64,000 nt of DNA from NCBI GenBank assembly GCA_035628505.1, contig DASPJR010000158.1:33783-97782 (forward strand). Direction: 5' to 3'. The notes under the pieces were generated by a model that did no database searches, was not told the origin of the DNA, and saw only the letters and a program-made list of their open reading frames with translations. The translations under genes and the position numbers were made by a program. Origin of the DNA: DASPJR01 sp035628505 (GTDB taxonomy: Bacteria; Planctomycetota; SZUA-567; H5-PLA8). Shown here piece after piece: positions 36,026 through 45,188 of the stretch; positions within the stretch are counted from its first letter, which is position 1, and each line of letters begins with the position of its first letter.

Positions 36026-38461
36026 GTGACCTCGATGCTTTCATCATCCGAGACTGCGTCGCCACCGGTATCCCGGCGGCACGACCTGATCATTCGTCCA
36101 GTGGGCGAGAGCGGCGAGTGCGTCGTCAAGGATCCCGCGAGCGCCAGTTATTACCAGCTCGGCGCAGAAGAAGCGTTTCTGCTGAGCGCGCTCGATGGAA
36201 CCCGAAACGGCACGCTCATCTGCGATTCCTATCAGCAGCGCTTTAACAAGGCGCTGACCGAGTCGGAGCTCCAGGAATTTATTGATTACGCCCGCGCCGT
36301 TGGCTTCGTTGGACCGCTGAAACAGGCACCGGATGGATCGTCGCAGGCTCAGGCTGAGCCGGCTCAGCCGCAAAACAGTCTTAACAGCCGTCAGAGCATT
36401 CTTTACTGGCGGATGCGTTTATTCAGTCCTGACGCATTGCTGAACCGGCTCGAGCCTGGGCTGCGATTTCTCTTTACGCCCGCGCTGGTGATGTTCCTCA
36501 CTGCAGCGGGTCTTTTCTCAGCAGGCATCGTCTGGTTCAACCGTGCTGAGCTCATTTCACAGTTTGCCGATGCTCTTCGTCCTCGGACGCTCTTCCTGGC
36601 CTGGCTGTGCATCGCCAGTGTGACGCTGATACATGAATTTGCTCATGGTCTTGCGTGCAAGCGATTCGGCGGCAGGGTTTCAGAAATCGGCTTCCTGCTG
36701 ATGTTCCTGATGCCCTGTTTTTACTGCAATGTGTCCGACGCGTGGCTGTTTCGCGAGCGCTACAAGCGCGTCTGGGTCACACTGGCCGGGCCCTGCTGCG
36801 ACGTGCTGCTCTGGTCGGCGGCAGTGCTGATCTGGCGCGTGTCGATGCTCGACAGCCTTCTTAATTACCTGGCCTGGATCACATTGTCCGTGCTGGGCGT
36901 GCGCATTCTGCTGAATTTCAATCCGTTGATGCGGCTGGACGGCTACTACCTGCTGAGCGATTGCGCCGGTGTGACAAATCTGCAGCAGACGTCGTGGGAG
37001 TATGTGCGCGCACATCTGCGCTGGGCGCTGTTTGGATGCCCCTTCCCCGGCCGCCTGCCGCGCTCTACGTTTCTGCTGATCTACGGAACGTTGAGCTGGT
37101 GGTACGCCTTCATAATGCTCGGCACGATTGCTTATTTCTTAACCTGCGCGGCTGCGGCGAAGCTGGGCGTCTTTGGAATTCTCCTGGGCGCCGGATTTGG
37201 TGTGGTTCTGCTGCGCGGAATTTTTCGTGGTTTCTGGACGGAGGAGGCACGCATGAGCCTGGGTATGCGGCGGTTGCTGTTCTGGAGCGCGGTGCTGTGC
37301 AGCATTGTTGCCGCGCTGGTCTTCATCAAGATGGACGACACGGTTACGGCGAACATGCTGATCCGCGCCACGCGTCGCGCTGAAGTGCGTGCGAGCGCCG
37401 CCGGCTTCCTGCGCGAAGTACACGTCAGCGACGGAGACCGTGTCAATGCAAAGGCGCGGATCGCGCGCATCGAAATTCCTGATCTGCAGAGCCGCTTGAA
37501 TCAGAAACGGCTTGAAATCGAGGAGCTCGAAGCCCGCCAGCGCCTGCTTTCAGCGGGCGTACGCCAGGAAGAGATTAAAGAAGCGCGCGAACGCATCAAG
37601 CGCTCAGAAGCGTGGCTTGAGGTCGCAAAGGCCGCACTGAAGCAGCGCAAGCTGGCGCTGGATGCCGAGCTCACCGAGCTCGACTGGCGCATCCGGCAGT
37701 TCAAGATTGAAGTTCAAGGCGCCGAGGAAACGTTCACGCAGACGACGGCGCTGCTGGCCAAGGGCGCCATTTCGCAGCAGGAACACAACGACCGCCAGCG
37801 CAAACTGCAGGTTTTGCAGACGCAGCTCGAACAAATTCAGGCGCAGCGCGCGGCACGGCAGGCAGCGGGCACTCAGGAAAAGGAAGATGAAATCGCACGC
37901 CGCGAGCTTGAAGTGAGCGAAGCGCGCGGGCGGCTGGCCCTGCTGCAGGCGGGAACCCGCGTGGAAGAGCTTGAAGCCATCCACGCGCAGATTGCGCGAC
38001 TGAGGGAGGAACACTGTTTCCTCGAAATTCAGCAACAACGGCTGAATGTTGAGTCGCCTGTTGGCGGACTTGTCGCCACGCCGCATCTGGCGCAGAAAAT
38101 CGGCCAGTACGTCCGCGAAGGCGAAGTCATCTGTGAAGTTGAGGACCCGCGCGATCTGAACGCCGAGCTGGTACTCAGCGAGCAGGATGCTTCACTGGTC
38201 GGGCGGGAGCGCATGGTCAGCCTTTATCCGCGCGTGATGCCGATGGTGGCGCTCAGCGCCAGCGTCGAACGCCTGGCAACGCGCGTCGTTCCCGGCCAGG
38301 CGCAGGGCTCGCTCACGGTGTACTGCCAGCTTAAAGAGTTCGCTCCCGAACTGCGTCCCGGGATGACTGGCCACGCGCGGATCCATTGCGGCCGCAAGCC
38401 CCTGGGTCAGATTCTGTACGAGCGCCTGGTCCGTTCAATCCGCACCGAGTTCTGGTGGTGA
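36026..38461 (+). CDS. PqqD-like / M50 metalloprotease / HlyD fusion protein
   Basis: 811 residues; GTG start (an ATG at 36035 is the alternative). Residues about 15-95 ('DLIIRPVGESGECVVKDPAS', then YYQLGAEEAFLLSALDG) resemble a PqqD/RRE-type peptide-binding domain. Residues about 140-430 are a polytopic M50 site-2-type zinc protease with HEFAH (about 203-207) in a membrane helix and the third-ligand motif NPLMRLDGYYLLSD (about 295-308). From about 440 on, an HlyD/membrane-fusion adaptor follows: a lipoyl-like 'SAAGFLREVHVSDGDRV', a long coiled coil and a beta-barrel end. Related 'putative peptide zinc metalloprotease' proteins (YydH type) act in peptide maturation and export. No ABC transporter lies next to it. 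Confidence 0.9.
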   Translation: MTSMLSSSETASPPVSRRHDLIIRPVGESGECVVKDPASASYYQLGAEEAFLLSALDGTRNGTLICDSYQQRFNKALTESELQEFIDYARAVGFVGPLKQAPDGSSQAQAEPAQPQNSLNSRQSILYWRMRLFSPDALLNRLEPGLRFLFTPALVMFLTAAGLFSAGIVWFNRAELISQFADALRPRTLFLAWLCIASVTLIHEFAHGLACKRFGGRVSEIGFLLMFLMPCFYCNVSDAWLFRERYKRVWVTLAGPCCDVLLWSAAVLIWRVSMLDSLLNYLAWITLSVLGVRILLNFNPLMRLDGYYLLSDCAGVTNLQQTSWEYVRAHLRWALFGCPFPGRLPRSTFLLIYGTLSWWYAFIMLGTIAYFLTCAAAAKLGVFGILLGAGFGVVLLRGIFRGFWTEEARMSLGMRRLLFWSAVLCSIVAALVFIKMDDTVTANMLIRATRRAEVRASAAGFLREVHVSDGDRVNAKARIARIEIPDLQSRLNQKRLEIEELEARQRLLSAGVRQEEIKEARERIKRSEAWLEVAKAALKQRKLALDAELTELDWRIRQFKIEVQGAEETFTQTTALLAKGAISQQEHNDRQRKLQVLQTQLEQIQAQRAARQAAGTQEKEDEIARRELEVSEARGRLALLQAGTRVEELEAIHAQIARLREEHCFLEIQQQRLNVESPVGGLVATPHLAQKIGQYVREGEVICEVEDPRDLNAELVLSEQDASLVGRERMVSLYPRVMPMVALSASVERLATRVVPGQAQGSLTVYCQLKEFAPELRPGMTGHARIHCGRKPLGQILYERLVRSIRTEFWW

Positions 38462-38464
38462 AAA

Positions 38465-39502
38465 TCACTGCGGCGCAAGCCATTTTACGAACCAGGCTAT
38501 CGCGGCTTTTATCTGATCGGGATTGACTGTGTGTCCGGTCTTCTCCTGGATCGTCAGCACAAAGCGATCGTCGGCGTTGGCTGCTTTGTAAGCGGCTTTC
38601 GCGGCTTCTGCGGCTTCCAGAATGCCGGGGACGGGGGTGTTTTTGTCGGTGTCGCCGTTAATGACCATCAGCGGCCGGGGCGCGATGCACGCCAGCATCG
38701 ACGGGCCATCAAAGGTGCTGTAAATCCTCGGCAGGAGTTTGTCGTAAAACTTCCTCGCGAACTCGACATTGATTTCCGAGCCCTCGTCTTTCGCGATGGC
38801 ATTGATCGCCTTCTGAACGGTGCCGATGCGCGCTTTCCAGCCGCCGTTCTCCAGGCCCCATTTAAAGCTCTGAACGCCAATGCACGGCACCGCTACGGCG
38901 ATACGCGCATCGACGCCGGAAAGCAGGAAGGTCTCAATGCCTCCTTTGGAAAATCCCATGATGCCGATACGTTTTGCGTCCACATCGGGGCGTGTTTCGA
39001 GGTAATCGATGAGCCGCATCAAATCCCACACGGTGTCGTAGTACAACGGATGCCCTTTGCCGCTCATGTACGCCCGGTGAATGGCTTCACAGTATTCAAC
39101 ATCGCCACTCCCGGCCTTGCAGCGTTCACCGTGGTACCGCCCGTCGATGGCGACACCGATGAATCCGGCGGCGCAGAACTGCTTGAGCAATCCTTTTTGC
39201 TGATTCTTCGTTCCGCTTGTACCGTGGCAGACGATGACGACCGGCCGCTTCTCTGCACCGCCGCTTTTCTTCAGCAGAATTCCAGGCACGCGCGAATCCG
39301 CATCTGATGCGTACGTGAACCGAGTCACAGCGTAATCACCTTCCGCCGGCTGTTCGCTAAGTTCCGGAGCCAGCGGCACACGCGGACGATCCACGATTTT
39401 CAGGAATGCCGCGCGAGTGGCCTCGGTATCGGCGGCCTGAGCGAGCCAGGCTGTGCCTGCGAGCAAGGCTGCAAGAAAATAGTTAAAGCGCGGACGAATC
39501 AT
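38465..39502 (-). CDS. Secreted alpha/beta hydrolase (dienelactone-hydrolase-like)
   Basis: 345 residues with a signal peptide (ending LAQA-ADT). The alpha/beta-hydrolase core shows the oxyanion region 'PVVIVCHGTSGTK', the nucleophile elbow GFSKGG, an acid in 'LMVINGDTDKNTP' and the histidine in 'EKTGHTV'. Extracytoplasmic esterases of this type are numerous in planctomycetes and often act on acetylated polysaccharides; the substrate is not known. Its stop is 3 bp from the end of the convergent PqqD-M50-HlyD gene. Confidence 0.85.
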   Translation of the reverse strand: MIRPRFNYFLAALLAGTAWLAQAADTEATRAAFLKIVDRPRVPLAPELSEQPAEGDYAVTRFTYASDADSRVPGILLKKSGGAEKRPVVIVCHGTSGTKNQQKGLLKQFCAAGFIGVAIDGRYHGERCKAGSGDVEYCEAIHRAYMSGKGHPLYYDTVWDLMRLIDYLETRPDVDAKRIGIMGFSKGGIETFLLSGVDARIAVAVPCIGVQSFKWGLENGGWKARIGTVQKAINAIAKDEGSEINVEFARKFYDKLLPRIYSTFDGPSMLACIAPRPLMVINGDTDKNTPVPGILEAAEAAKAAYKAANADDRFVLTIQEKTGHTVNPDQIKAAIAWFVKWLAPQ

Positions 39503-39809
39503 GGCGGCTCCTGGGTTAGCAATTCATTCATTACACCGCGCACAGGCTTACTTGATTTAAGAACGGCTTTAAGTTCAGAAATGAAGTTCTCTCTAGTGCT
39601 CCCGAATCCTTGCAGACTGCTGCGAAGGCAGGTGTTCTTTTTCATTGCCAGATTGGGAAGACGATTCTTTGGCAGGCGTTAAGCGGATTACTCTCTTCGC
39701 CAGCGCCTCTGGCTTGCTTCTTGCCTGATGGCTGCTGCACGACTGTCCCGTCGACTCGTGCGCCTGTGCTAGTTGCGAATGGTCAGACACTGGAACTGGA
39801 GAGTTTCTT
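39503..39809. other. 307-bp intergenic region, no feature recognised
   Basis: This lies between divergent genes (hydrolase on minus, glycosyltransferase on plus) and should carry both promoters. I see no gene, RNA or convincing promoter. Confidence 0.4.
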
Positions 39810-40928
39810 GTGACAACGGAGGAAAAACTCCACGGCCCTGGTTCTACTTTTTGCCTGCCGGGAACAGGTGAATTCGGTCCGGCCCTGAAAGAAAGCGATG
39901 AAGGCAGTTCGCTACCCTTCGTCTCTGTCATCCTGCCAACGTGGTGCGAAGAAAAGTACATCGACAACTGCCTGCGATCCGTTTTGCACCAGAATTACCC
40001 GATTTTCCGCATGGAAATTCTCGTGGTGGATGGCATGAGCACCGATCGTACCCGCGATATTGTGCGCACGGTCGCTGCCGAGTTCCCGCAGGTGCGCCTG
40101 CTCGATAACCCCGAGCGTCTGCAGTCCTATGGACTCAATCGCGCCATCCAGGCGTCGCGCGGCACCATCATCATCCGCATGGACGCACATAGCGAATACG
40201 GCCCCGATTACATCCGCACCTGCGTTGATACCCTGCGCCGCACCGGCGCCGATAACGTCGGCGGACCGCAGCGCCCGAAGGCCCGGACGTTTTTTCAGCG
40301 CATGATCGCGCACGCGTTGGGCAGCCGGCTTGGAACAGGCGGCGCGCCCTGCCGCCACGAGGGCCAGGACGGCTACGTGGATACGGTGTTTCCCGGCGCG
40401 TTCCGGCGCCAGGCGCTGCAGCGCGTGGGCCTCTTCGATCCGGGCGCGATCACCAACGAAGATGCCGAGATCAACCAGCGCATCATCGCCAGCGGCGGCA
40501 AAGTCTATTTGAGTTCGCAGATCGAATGCTACTACTACCCGCGTGAGAGCGTGCGCTCGCTGGCGATTCAGTATTTCCGCTACGGCCGCGGCCGCGCGCG
40601 AACGGTGCTCAAGCATGGACAGGTTCTGCGGCTCAGTTCGTTCCTGCCCTTCCTCTTCTTCTCGTCGATTCTTGGAATGGCGGCGCTCAGCACGCTGCTG
40701 CCCCAGGCTATCATGGGTGCGCTTGCGCTGGGGGGATTCTATCTTTCGTGCCTGATCGCCGAGAGCGTGCGGCTGGCGCTCAAGACTGAATGGCGGTGTG
40801 CGTTCGTGCTTCCGGTTGTGTTCGCCACGATGCACTTCTCGCACGCAGTGGGGGTCGGCTGGGGCGTGCTTTATTACAGCCATAATCCCGACTGGACGCA
40901 CACGTCTCCGCCGCTGCTGCAGCAGTAA
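39810..40928 (+). CDS. ExoA-like family 2 glycosyltransferase
   Basis: 372 residues, GTG start with GGAGAG upstream. The GT-A domain (about residues 30-270) begins VSVILPTWCEEKYIDNCLRS and contains 'LVVDGMSTDRT' and 'IIRMDAHSEYGPDYI' (the DxD-type motif), as in succinoglycan glucosyltransferase ExoA. Three hydrophobic segments follow (about 270-350). The enzyme is likely inner-membrane, adding a sugar to a lipid-linked exopolysaccharide precursor on the cytoplasmic side. It leads a polysaccharide set with the GT4 and GDP-mannose dehydrogenase genes that follow. Confidence 0.9.
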   Translation: MTTEEKLHGPGSTFCLPGTGEFGPALKESDEGSSLPFVSVILPTWCEEKYIDNCLRSVLHQNYPIFRMEILVVDGMSTDRTRDIVRTVAAEFPQVRLLDNPERLQSYGLNRAIQASRGTIIIRMDAHSEYGPDYIRTCVDTLRRTGADNVGGPQRPKARTFFQRMIAHALGSRLGTGGAPCRHEGQDGYVDTVFPGAFRRQALQRVGLFDPGAITNEDAEINQRIIASGGKVYLSSQIECYYYPRESVRSLAIQYFRYGRGRARTVLKHGQVLRLSSFLPFLFFSSILGMAALSTLLPQAIMGALALGGFYLSCLIAESVRLALKTEWRCAFVLPVVFATMHFSHAVGVGWGVLYYSHNPDWTHTSPPLLQQ

Positions 40929-40929
40929 T

Positions 40930-41063
40930 GAGTCATGAGTCTTGAGTCTTGAGTCTTGAGTCTTGAGTCGGGAGTCGGGAGTCGAGAGTCGGGAGTCCTA
41001 TAGCGAGGGCTCAAGTCATAATGCTGGCAGACTCCAGACTCCAGACTCAAGACTCCAGACTAC
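40930..41063. repeat. Heptanucleotide arrays in inverted orientation (GAGTCNN x10, AGACTCN x5)
   Basis: Ten 7-base units (GAGTCAT, four GAGTCTT, then GAGTCGG/CGA/CCT variants) at 40930-40999 are followed after 29 bp by five AGACTCN units at 41029-41063. The core GAGTC pairs with GACTC, and GAGTCTTGAGTCT has an exact 13-base reverse complement at 41043-41055, so the whole region can fold into a long hairpin. Confidence 0.93.
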
Positions 41064-41135
41064 TCTGGCACGTGATTCGATAAACAAGCAGCGGCCTGTG
41101 TGGTAGCAACCTCAACGATTGGACGCCTTCACCTT

Positions 41136-42425
41136 ATGACCAGCCCACTAACCAGCCAGCATCCCTCGCAGCGCAAGATCCGCAGTTCGGTTGCGCGGCG
41201 GGAGCGGCTGAAGATCCTGATGACGCGCGTGCGCCTGCTGTATCCGCTCAATACCGGCGGGAAGATCCGCACCGCGAAAATGATCGAGCAGCTCAGCAAG
41301 GACAACGATCTGACGCTGGTCACCTACCGTTACCCCGAAGACACCGACGAGGATGTCGCACAGACGGCCAAGCTGTGCAAGCATCTTGTAACCGTCCCCT
41401 GCAAAGAGACGCCGAAATACACACCCCGCTTTTATTATGAACTGGGCCGCAACCTCTTTGAGCGGCTGCCTTATGTGGTCAGCAAGTATGCCAGCCGCGA
41501 GCTCGCTGAGACCGTTGCCGGCGTCTACAAGGCCCAGAACCCTGATCTGGTCATGGTCGATTTCCTGCAGGCCTGTGAATCGATCCGGCGCCTGAAAAAC
41601 GTTCCCTTCGTGCTGTTCCAGCACAATGTCGAGGCCGCTATTTTTGAGCAGCTGGCCGCCCGCGCTAATTCCTTCTTCGAGCGGCTTTACCTGAATCTGC
41701 AGGCGCGCCGCATGCGCCGCTACGAAAAGAGAATGTGCCGCAGGGCCCACACGGTTATCGCCGTCTCGGACGTGGACAGCCGCGCCTTTGAAACGCATTA
41801 CGGCGCACGCAACTGCGAAGTCGTCCCGACCGGCGTGGACACCAATTTCTTCCTGCCCTCCTCTTCACTGCGGCGTCTGAACAACCTCGTCTTCACCGGC
41901 TCAATGGACTGGCTGGCCAACCAGGACGCCATGCAGTATTTCGTGCGCGATATCTTCCCGCTGATCCGGCAGGAAATCCCGAACGTGATGCTCAGCATCG
42001 TCGGCCGCAATCCGCCGCCCGATATCCAGAAACTGGGCGAGCAGCCCGGCATCGCGGTCACCGGCACCGTGGACGACATCCGCCCGTACGTTCATGGCGC
42101 CAAGGTGTACATCGTCCCGCTGCGCATCGGCAGCGGCACGCGGCTGAAGCTGCTCGAAGCGATGTCCATGGGCAAAGCGATCGTCAGCACGACCATCGGC
42201 GCCGAGGGGCTGCCGGTGGAGCACGGTAAGAACATCGTCCTGGCCGATGATGCCAACGCGTTTGCGCAGGAAGTCGTGGGTCTGCTGCGCGATACGGAGC
42301 GGCGGGAGATGCTCGAAGAGAACGCGCGCACACTGGTTGAGCGCAGTTATTCCTGGGAGCACGTCGGCCGCGTCTTCAATGACATCTGCCACCGCGCGGC
42401 CAGGAGCATGCAGAGCCGCCGGTGA
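41136..42425 (+). CDS. Family 4 glycosyltransferase
   Basis: About 429 residues from the ATG at 41136; a GTG at 41100 is an alternative and neither has a good Shine-Dalgarno. GT-B fold: the N-terminal half ('ILMTRVRLLYPLNTGGKIRT', 'VPFVLFQHNVEA') and the C-terminal nucleotide-sugar domain with 'VVPTGVDTNFF', 'VFTGSMDWLANQDA', 'YIVPLRIGSGTRLKLLEAM' and the ExxE-type 'LEAMSMGKAIVSTTIGAEG'. Similar enzymes occur in exopolysaccharide and PEP-CTERM/EpsH clusters. Acceptor unknown. Clustered with the ExoA-like GT2 and algD. Confidence 0.9.
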   Translation: MTSPLTSQHPSQRKIRSSVARRERLKILMTRVRLLYPLNTGGKIRTAKMIEQLSKDNDLTLVTYRYPEDTDEDVAQTAKLCKHLVTVPCKETPKYTPRFYYELGRNLFERLPYVVSKYASRELAETVAGVYKAQNPDLVMVDFLQACESIRRLKNVPFVLFQHNVEAAIFEQLAARANSFFERLYLNLQARRMRRYEKRMCRRAHTVIAVSDVDSRAFETHYGARNCEVVPTGVDTNFFLPSSSLRRLNNLVFTGSMDWLANQDAMQYFVRDIFPLIRQEIPNVMLSIVGRNPPPDIQKLGEQPGIAVTGTVDDIRPYVHGAKVYIVPLRIGSGTRLKLLEAMSMGKAIVSTTIGAEGLPVEHGKNIVLADDANAFAQEVVGLLRDTERREMLEENARTLVERSYSWEHVGRVFNDICHRAARSMQSRR

Positions 42426-42509
42426 TATTGCCGGAGGTATGCTGACCAAAGCGGAGGCGGGCCAGGCCGCCCCCGCCGAATCATCTTCATTCTTCAACGA
42501 GGGGAACGC

Positions 42510-43823
42510 ATGAATATTGCCGTCTGTGGTCTGGGGTATGTCGGTTCTGTCACCGCCGTCTGCATGGCGCGCGCAGGACACAATGTCATCGGCGTCGATG
42601 TCAACGAAGAGAAGGCGCGCATGATGCGCGAAGGCGTGCCGCCGGTGATCGAGGAAGGGCTTGCGCCGCTGCTGCAGGAGATGGTTCTCGAAGGACGCCT
42701 GGCCGCCACGACGGATTTGAAACTCGCGCTGCAGCAGGCTGATGTAACGCTCGTCTGCGTCGGCACGCCCAGCCGCACGAACGGCAGCCTCGACACAGCC
42801 GCGCTTGAACGTGTCTGCGAGGACCTCGGCCGCGCGCTGCGCCACAGCCCCAAGCCGCACACGATCATCATGCGCAGCACGGTGCTGCCCGGCACGTGCC
42901 GCAATCTGCTGATTCCCATCATCGAAGAGACCGCCGGCAAGGCGTGCGATGACAGCCTGGGCGTCGTCTACAATCCTGAATTCATGCGCGAAGGCACGTC
43001 GGTCAAGGATTTCTACACGCCGCCGTTCACGATCATCGGCCGCGACAGCGAACATCACGGCTCGGTTGCCGCCGCGCTCTATGCCAGCATCGAAGCACCT
43101 CTGGAACGGACCAGCATCGAAGCCTCGGAGATGCTCAAGTACGCCTGCAATGCGTTCCACGCGATGAAGATCAGCTTCGCCAACGAAATCGGCGTGTTCG
43201 CTTCGGAACACGGCATCGATGGACGCGAGGTAATGCGCATGCTGTGCCTCGACAAGAAGCTGAACATCTCGCCCAGTTACCTTAAACCGGGCTTTGCCTT
43301 CGGTGGTTCGTGTCTGCCCAAGGATCTGCGCGCGCTACTTTACCGCGCCAAGCAGGCAGACCTGCGCCTCCCGGTCCTCGACGCGATCCTGCAGAGCAAC
43401 ACACAGCACCTGAGACGCGGTATTGAACTGATCAAGCAGACCGGCAAGACGAAGATCGGCATGCTCGGCCTGACCTTCAAGAGCGGCACCGACGACCTGC
43501 GCGAAAGCCCGTATGTCGATCTCGCTGAAACGCTGCTCGGCAAAGGCTACAAGCTCCGCATCCACGACGACAATGTGGAGACCGCACGGCTGGTTGGCGC
43601 AAACGCGGCTTACATCAACAATCATCTGCCTCACCTGACCAGCCTGCTGGGCTCGATTGAGGATGTGATGAATCACGCCGAAGTGATCGTTGTCTGCAAC
43701 GGCGATCCGCAGTACGCCACGGCCATCCGCCACCGCCGCTCGGGCCAGCAGGTCATCGATCTGATCGGCGTGCCGCAGGTGGACAACACACGCTCCCGCC
43801 GCGTGGTGGGCATCGCGTGGTAG
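42510..43823 (+). CDS. algD: GDP-mannose 6-dehydrogenase
   Basis: 437 residues, ATG with GGGGAACGC upstream. Oxidises GDP-mannose to GDP-mannuronate in two NAD-dependent steps, the committing step for mannuronate-containing polymers such as alginate. The Rossmann motif GLGYVGSVTA, 'RSTVLPGTCRN', 'YNPEFMREGTSVKDF', the catalytic cysteine in FAFGGSCLPKDLRALLYRA and 'LGLTFKSGTDDLRESP' match Pseudomonas AlgD over the full length better than UDP-glucose dehydrogenases. It follows two glycosyltransferases, so an acidic exopolysaccharide is the likely product of the set; no alginate polymerase or epimerase is in the window. Confidence 0.88.
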   Translation: MNIAVCGLGYVGSVTAVCMARAGHNVIGVDVNEEKARMMREGVPPVIEEGLAPLLQEMVLEGRLAATTDLKLALQQADVTLVCVGTPSRTNGSLDTAALERVCEDLGRALRHSPKPHTIIMRSTVLPGTCRNLLIPIIEETAGKACDDSLGVVYNPEFMREGTSVKDFYTPPFTIIGRDSEHHGSVAAALYASIEAPLERTSIEASEMLKYACNAFHAMKISFANEIGVFASEHGIDGREVMRMLCLDKKLNISPSYLKPGFAFGGSCLPKDLRALLYRAKQADLRLPVLDAILQSNTQHLRRGIELIKQTGKTKIGMLGLTFKSGTDDLRESPYVDLAETLLGKGYKLRIHDDNVETARLVGANAAYINNHLPHLTSLLGSIEDVMNHAEVIVVCNGDPQYATAIRHRRSGQQVIDLIGVPQVDNTRSRRVVGIAW

Positions 43824-43833
43824 CAAGGTAGTC

Positions 43834-43889
43834 GGGCCTCCTGCCTGCGAGTGGCCCGTTAGAAACGGCTACTCGCAGGCGGAAGGCCC
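43834..43889. repeat. Long hairpin downstream of algD
   Basis: Three nested perfect arms: GGGCCT/AGGCCC (43834-43839, 43884-43889), CCTGCGAGT/ACTCGCAGG (43844-43852, 43871-43879) and CCGTT/AACGG inside. There is no U-tract, so this is more likely a REP-like element than a classic terminator. Confidence 0.6.
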
Positions 43890-44062
43890 AGGCGGTAGCC
43901 GTCAATTGCACGTGTGAATTTTTACGAACAAACTTGGAATCTTTGGCGCCAGAATGACTTTCGCAAACGGAAAAGTTTTTTTGTAAATCTGAGTCGCAAA
44001 TCACATTTCTCAAGCATCTCAGTATAAGTGAGAGAGGCCTGCGCTCGCCCGTAGGTAACGTG

Positions 44063-44081
44063 GCGGGCGCGGGACGCCCGC
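44063..44081. repeat. Short GC-rich palindrome upstream of the selD stop
   Basis: GCGGGCG and CGCCCGC separated by five bases. It lies just past the selD stop (minus strand) and resembles the element at 56050-56070. No U-tract. Confidence 0.45.
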
Positions 44082-44091
44082 GCTCCATATA

Positions 44092-45165
44092 CTACCGAAC
44101 TTTCAGCAACGCCGCTCCACGCATTTCGACATGTCCGACTTCGGCGGCGACGCTGGTCTTGTTCTTCTTGAGTTCCGCCACGAGCGCGTCGGCTTTCTCA
44201 GGCGAAACAGAGATCAGCAGGCCGCCGGACGTTTCCGCGTCGTAGATGACGCGGTGGATACGTTCGTCGAAGTTGGGCGCCAGTTCGACAAGGCCATCCA
44301 TTAACTCCTGATTGGCCTTATACGCGCCGGAGCTCATCTTCTGCGCGGCGAAATCGAGCGCGCCTTCAAAGACCGGCAGCTTCGTTGAGTCAAACACGAG
44401 CGTGACGTTGCTGGCGAGCGCGACGTTGCGGGCGTGCCCGAGCAGTCCGAAACCGGTGATGTCGGTCGCGGCAGTAACGCCCTTCTCTTCAGGCTTTCTC
44501 ACGATGCCGACCGCGCGCATCGCCGCAGCGGCGCCCTTATTCAGCGCGGCCATCTGCAGCACGGCTCCGTGCATCTGCGCCTCGGACGCAGCGCGCTTGC
44601 GGTAGGCGGTGGTCATCGTGCCCATGCCCAGCGGCTTTGTCAGGAATAAGCGATCGCCCGGACGCGCGCCATCATTTGAGGTGACGCGGTCGGGGTGAAT
44701 CGTTCCCGTGACAGCGAGGCCGAATTTGATCTCCGGGTCGCGCACCGAATGTCCGCCGACAATCGTGCAGCCGGCTTCAGCGCATTTCTCGCCGCCGCCG
44801 CGCAGGATCTCGCCGAGCACGTCGAGCTCGAGTTCCTTGTGTGGAAAACACACGAGACTGAGCGCCGTGAGCGGCTCGCCGCCCATCGCATACACGTCGC
44901 TCAGCGAATTGGCCGCAGCGACCTGGCCGAAGAGGTAGGGATCGTCGACGACGGGCGGAAAGAAATCGATGGTCTGCACCAGCGCCAGATCGGGTGTGAG
45001 ACGAAACACCCCGGCGTCGTCGAAGGTCGCATGCCCGACCAGCAGACGCTCATCTTTGATTTCCGGAAGCTTGCGCAGAACCTGCGCGAGGTCTTTCGAC
45101 GGAATCTTGGCCGCTCACCCTGCACAGCTGGCGTAATCGGTGAGACGCTTCTTGTCGACGCTCAT
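44092..45165 (-). CDS. selD: Selenophosphate synthetase, itself a selenoprotein (UGA = Sec17)
   Basis: 357 residues when the in-frame TGA at 45117-45115 is read as selenocysteine. The start is the ATG at 45165 with GGAG eight bases upstream. The N-terminus reads LTDYASCAG-Sec-AAKIPSKDL, the Sec/Cys-containing active site of SelD; without recoding the protein would lack it and start only at a later codon. Downstream come the AIRS-type metal/ATP motifs ('LALVQTIDFFPPVVDDPYLF', 'IVGGHSVRD', 'DITGFGLLGHA'). SelD makes selenophosphate from selenide and ATP for Sec-tRNA synthesis. A hairpin suited to a bacterial SECIS lies 21-33 bases after the UGA. selA is 4.7 kb away at 49836. Confidence 0.93.
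45070..45117 (-). promoter_or_regulatory. SECIS-like recoding element in selD
   Basis: Downstream of the UGA (45115-45117) on the minus strand, GCGCAG and CTGCGC (45087-45082 with 45078-45073) form a perfect 6-bp stem with a GUU loop, within range for a bacterial SECIS. The G-U-containing apical loop resembles those bound by SelB. Confidence 0.6.
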
Positions 45166-45188
45166 CAAGTTGCTCCATTCATCCTGTT

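Noticed and set aside
44092..45165. A truncated or pseudogene selD
   Set aside because: The in-frame TGA falls exactly at the Sec active-site position, with a Shine-Dalgarno start upstream and a SECIS-like hairpin downstream, so it is better read as selenocysteine.
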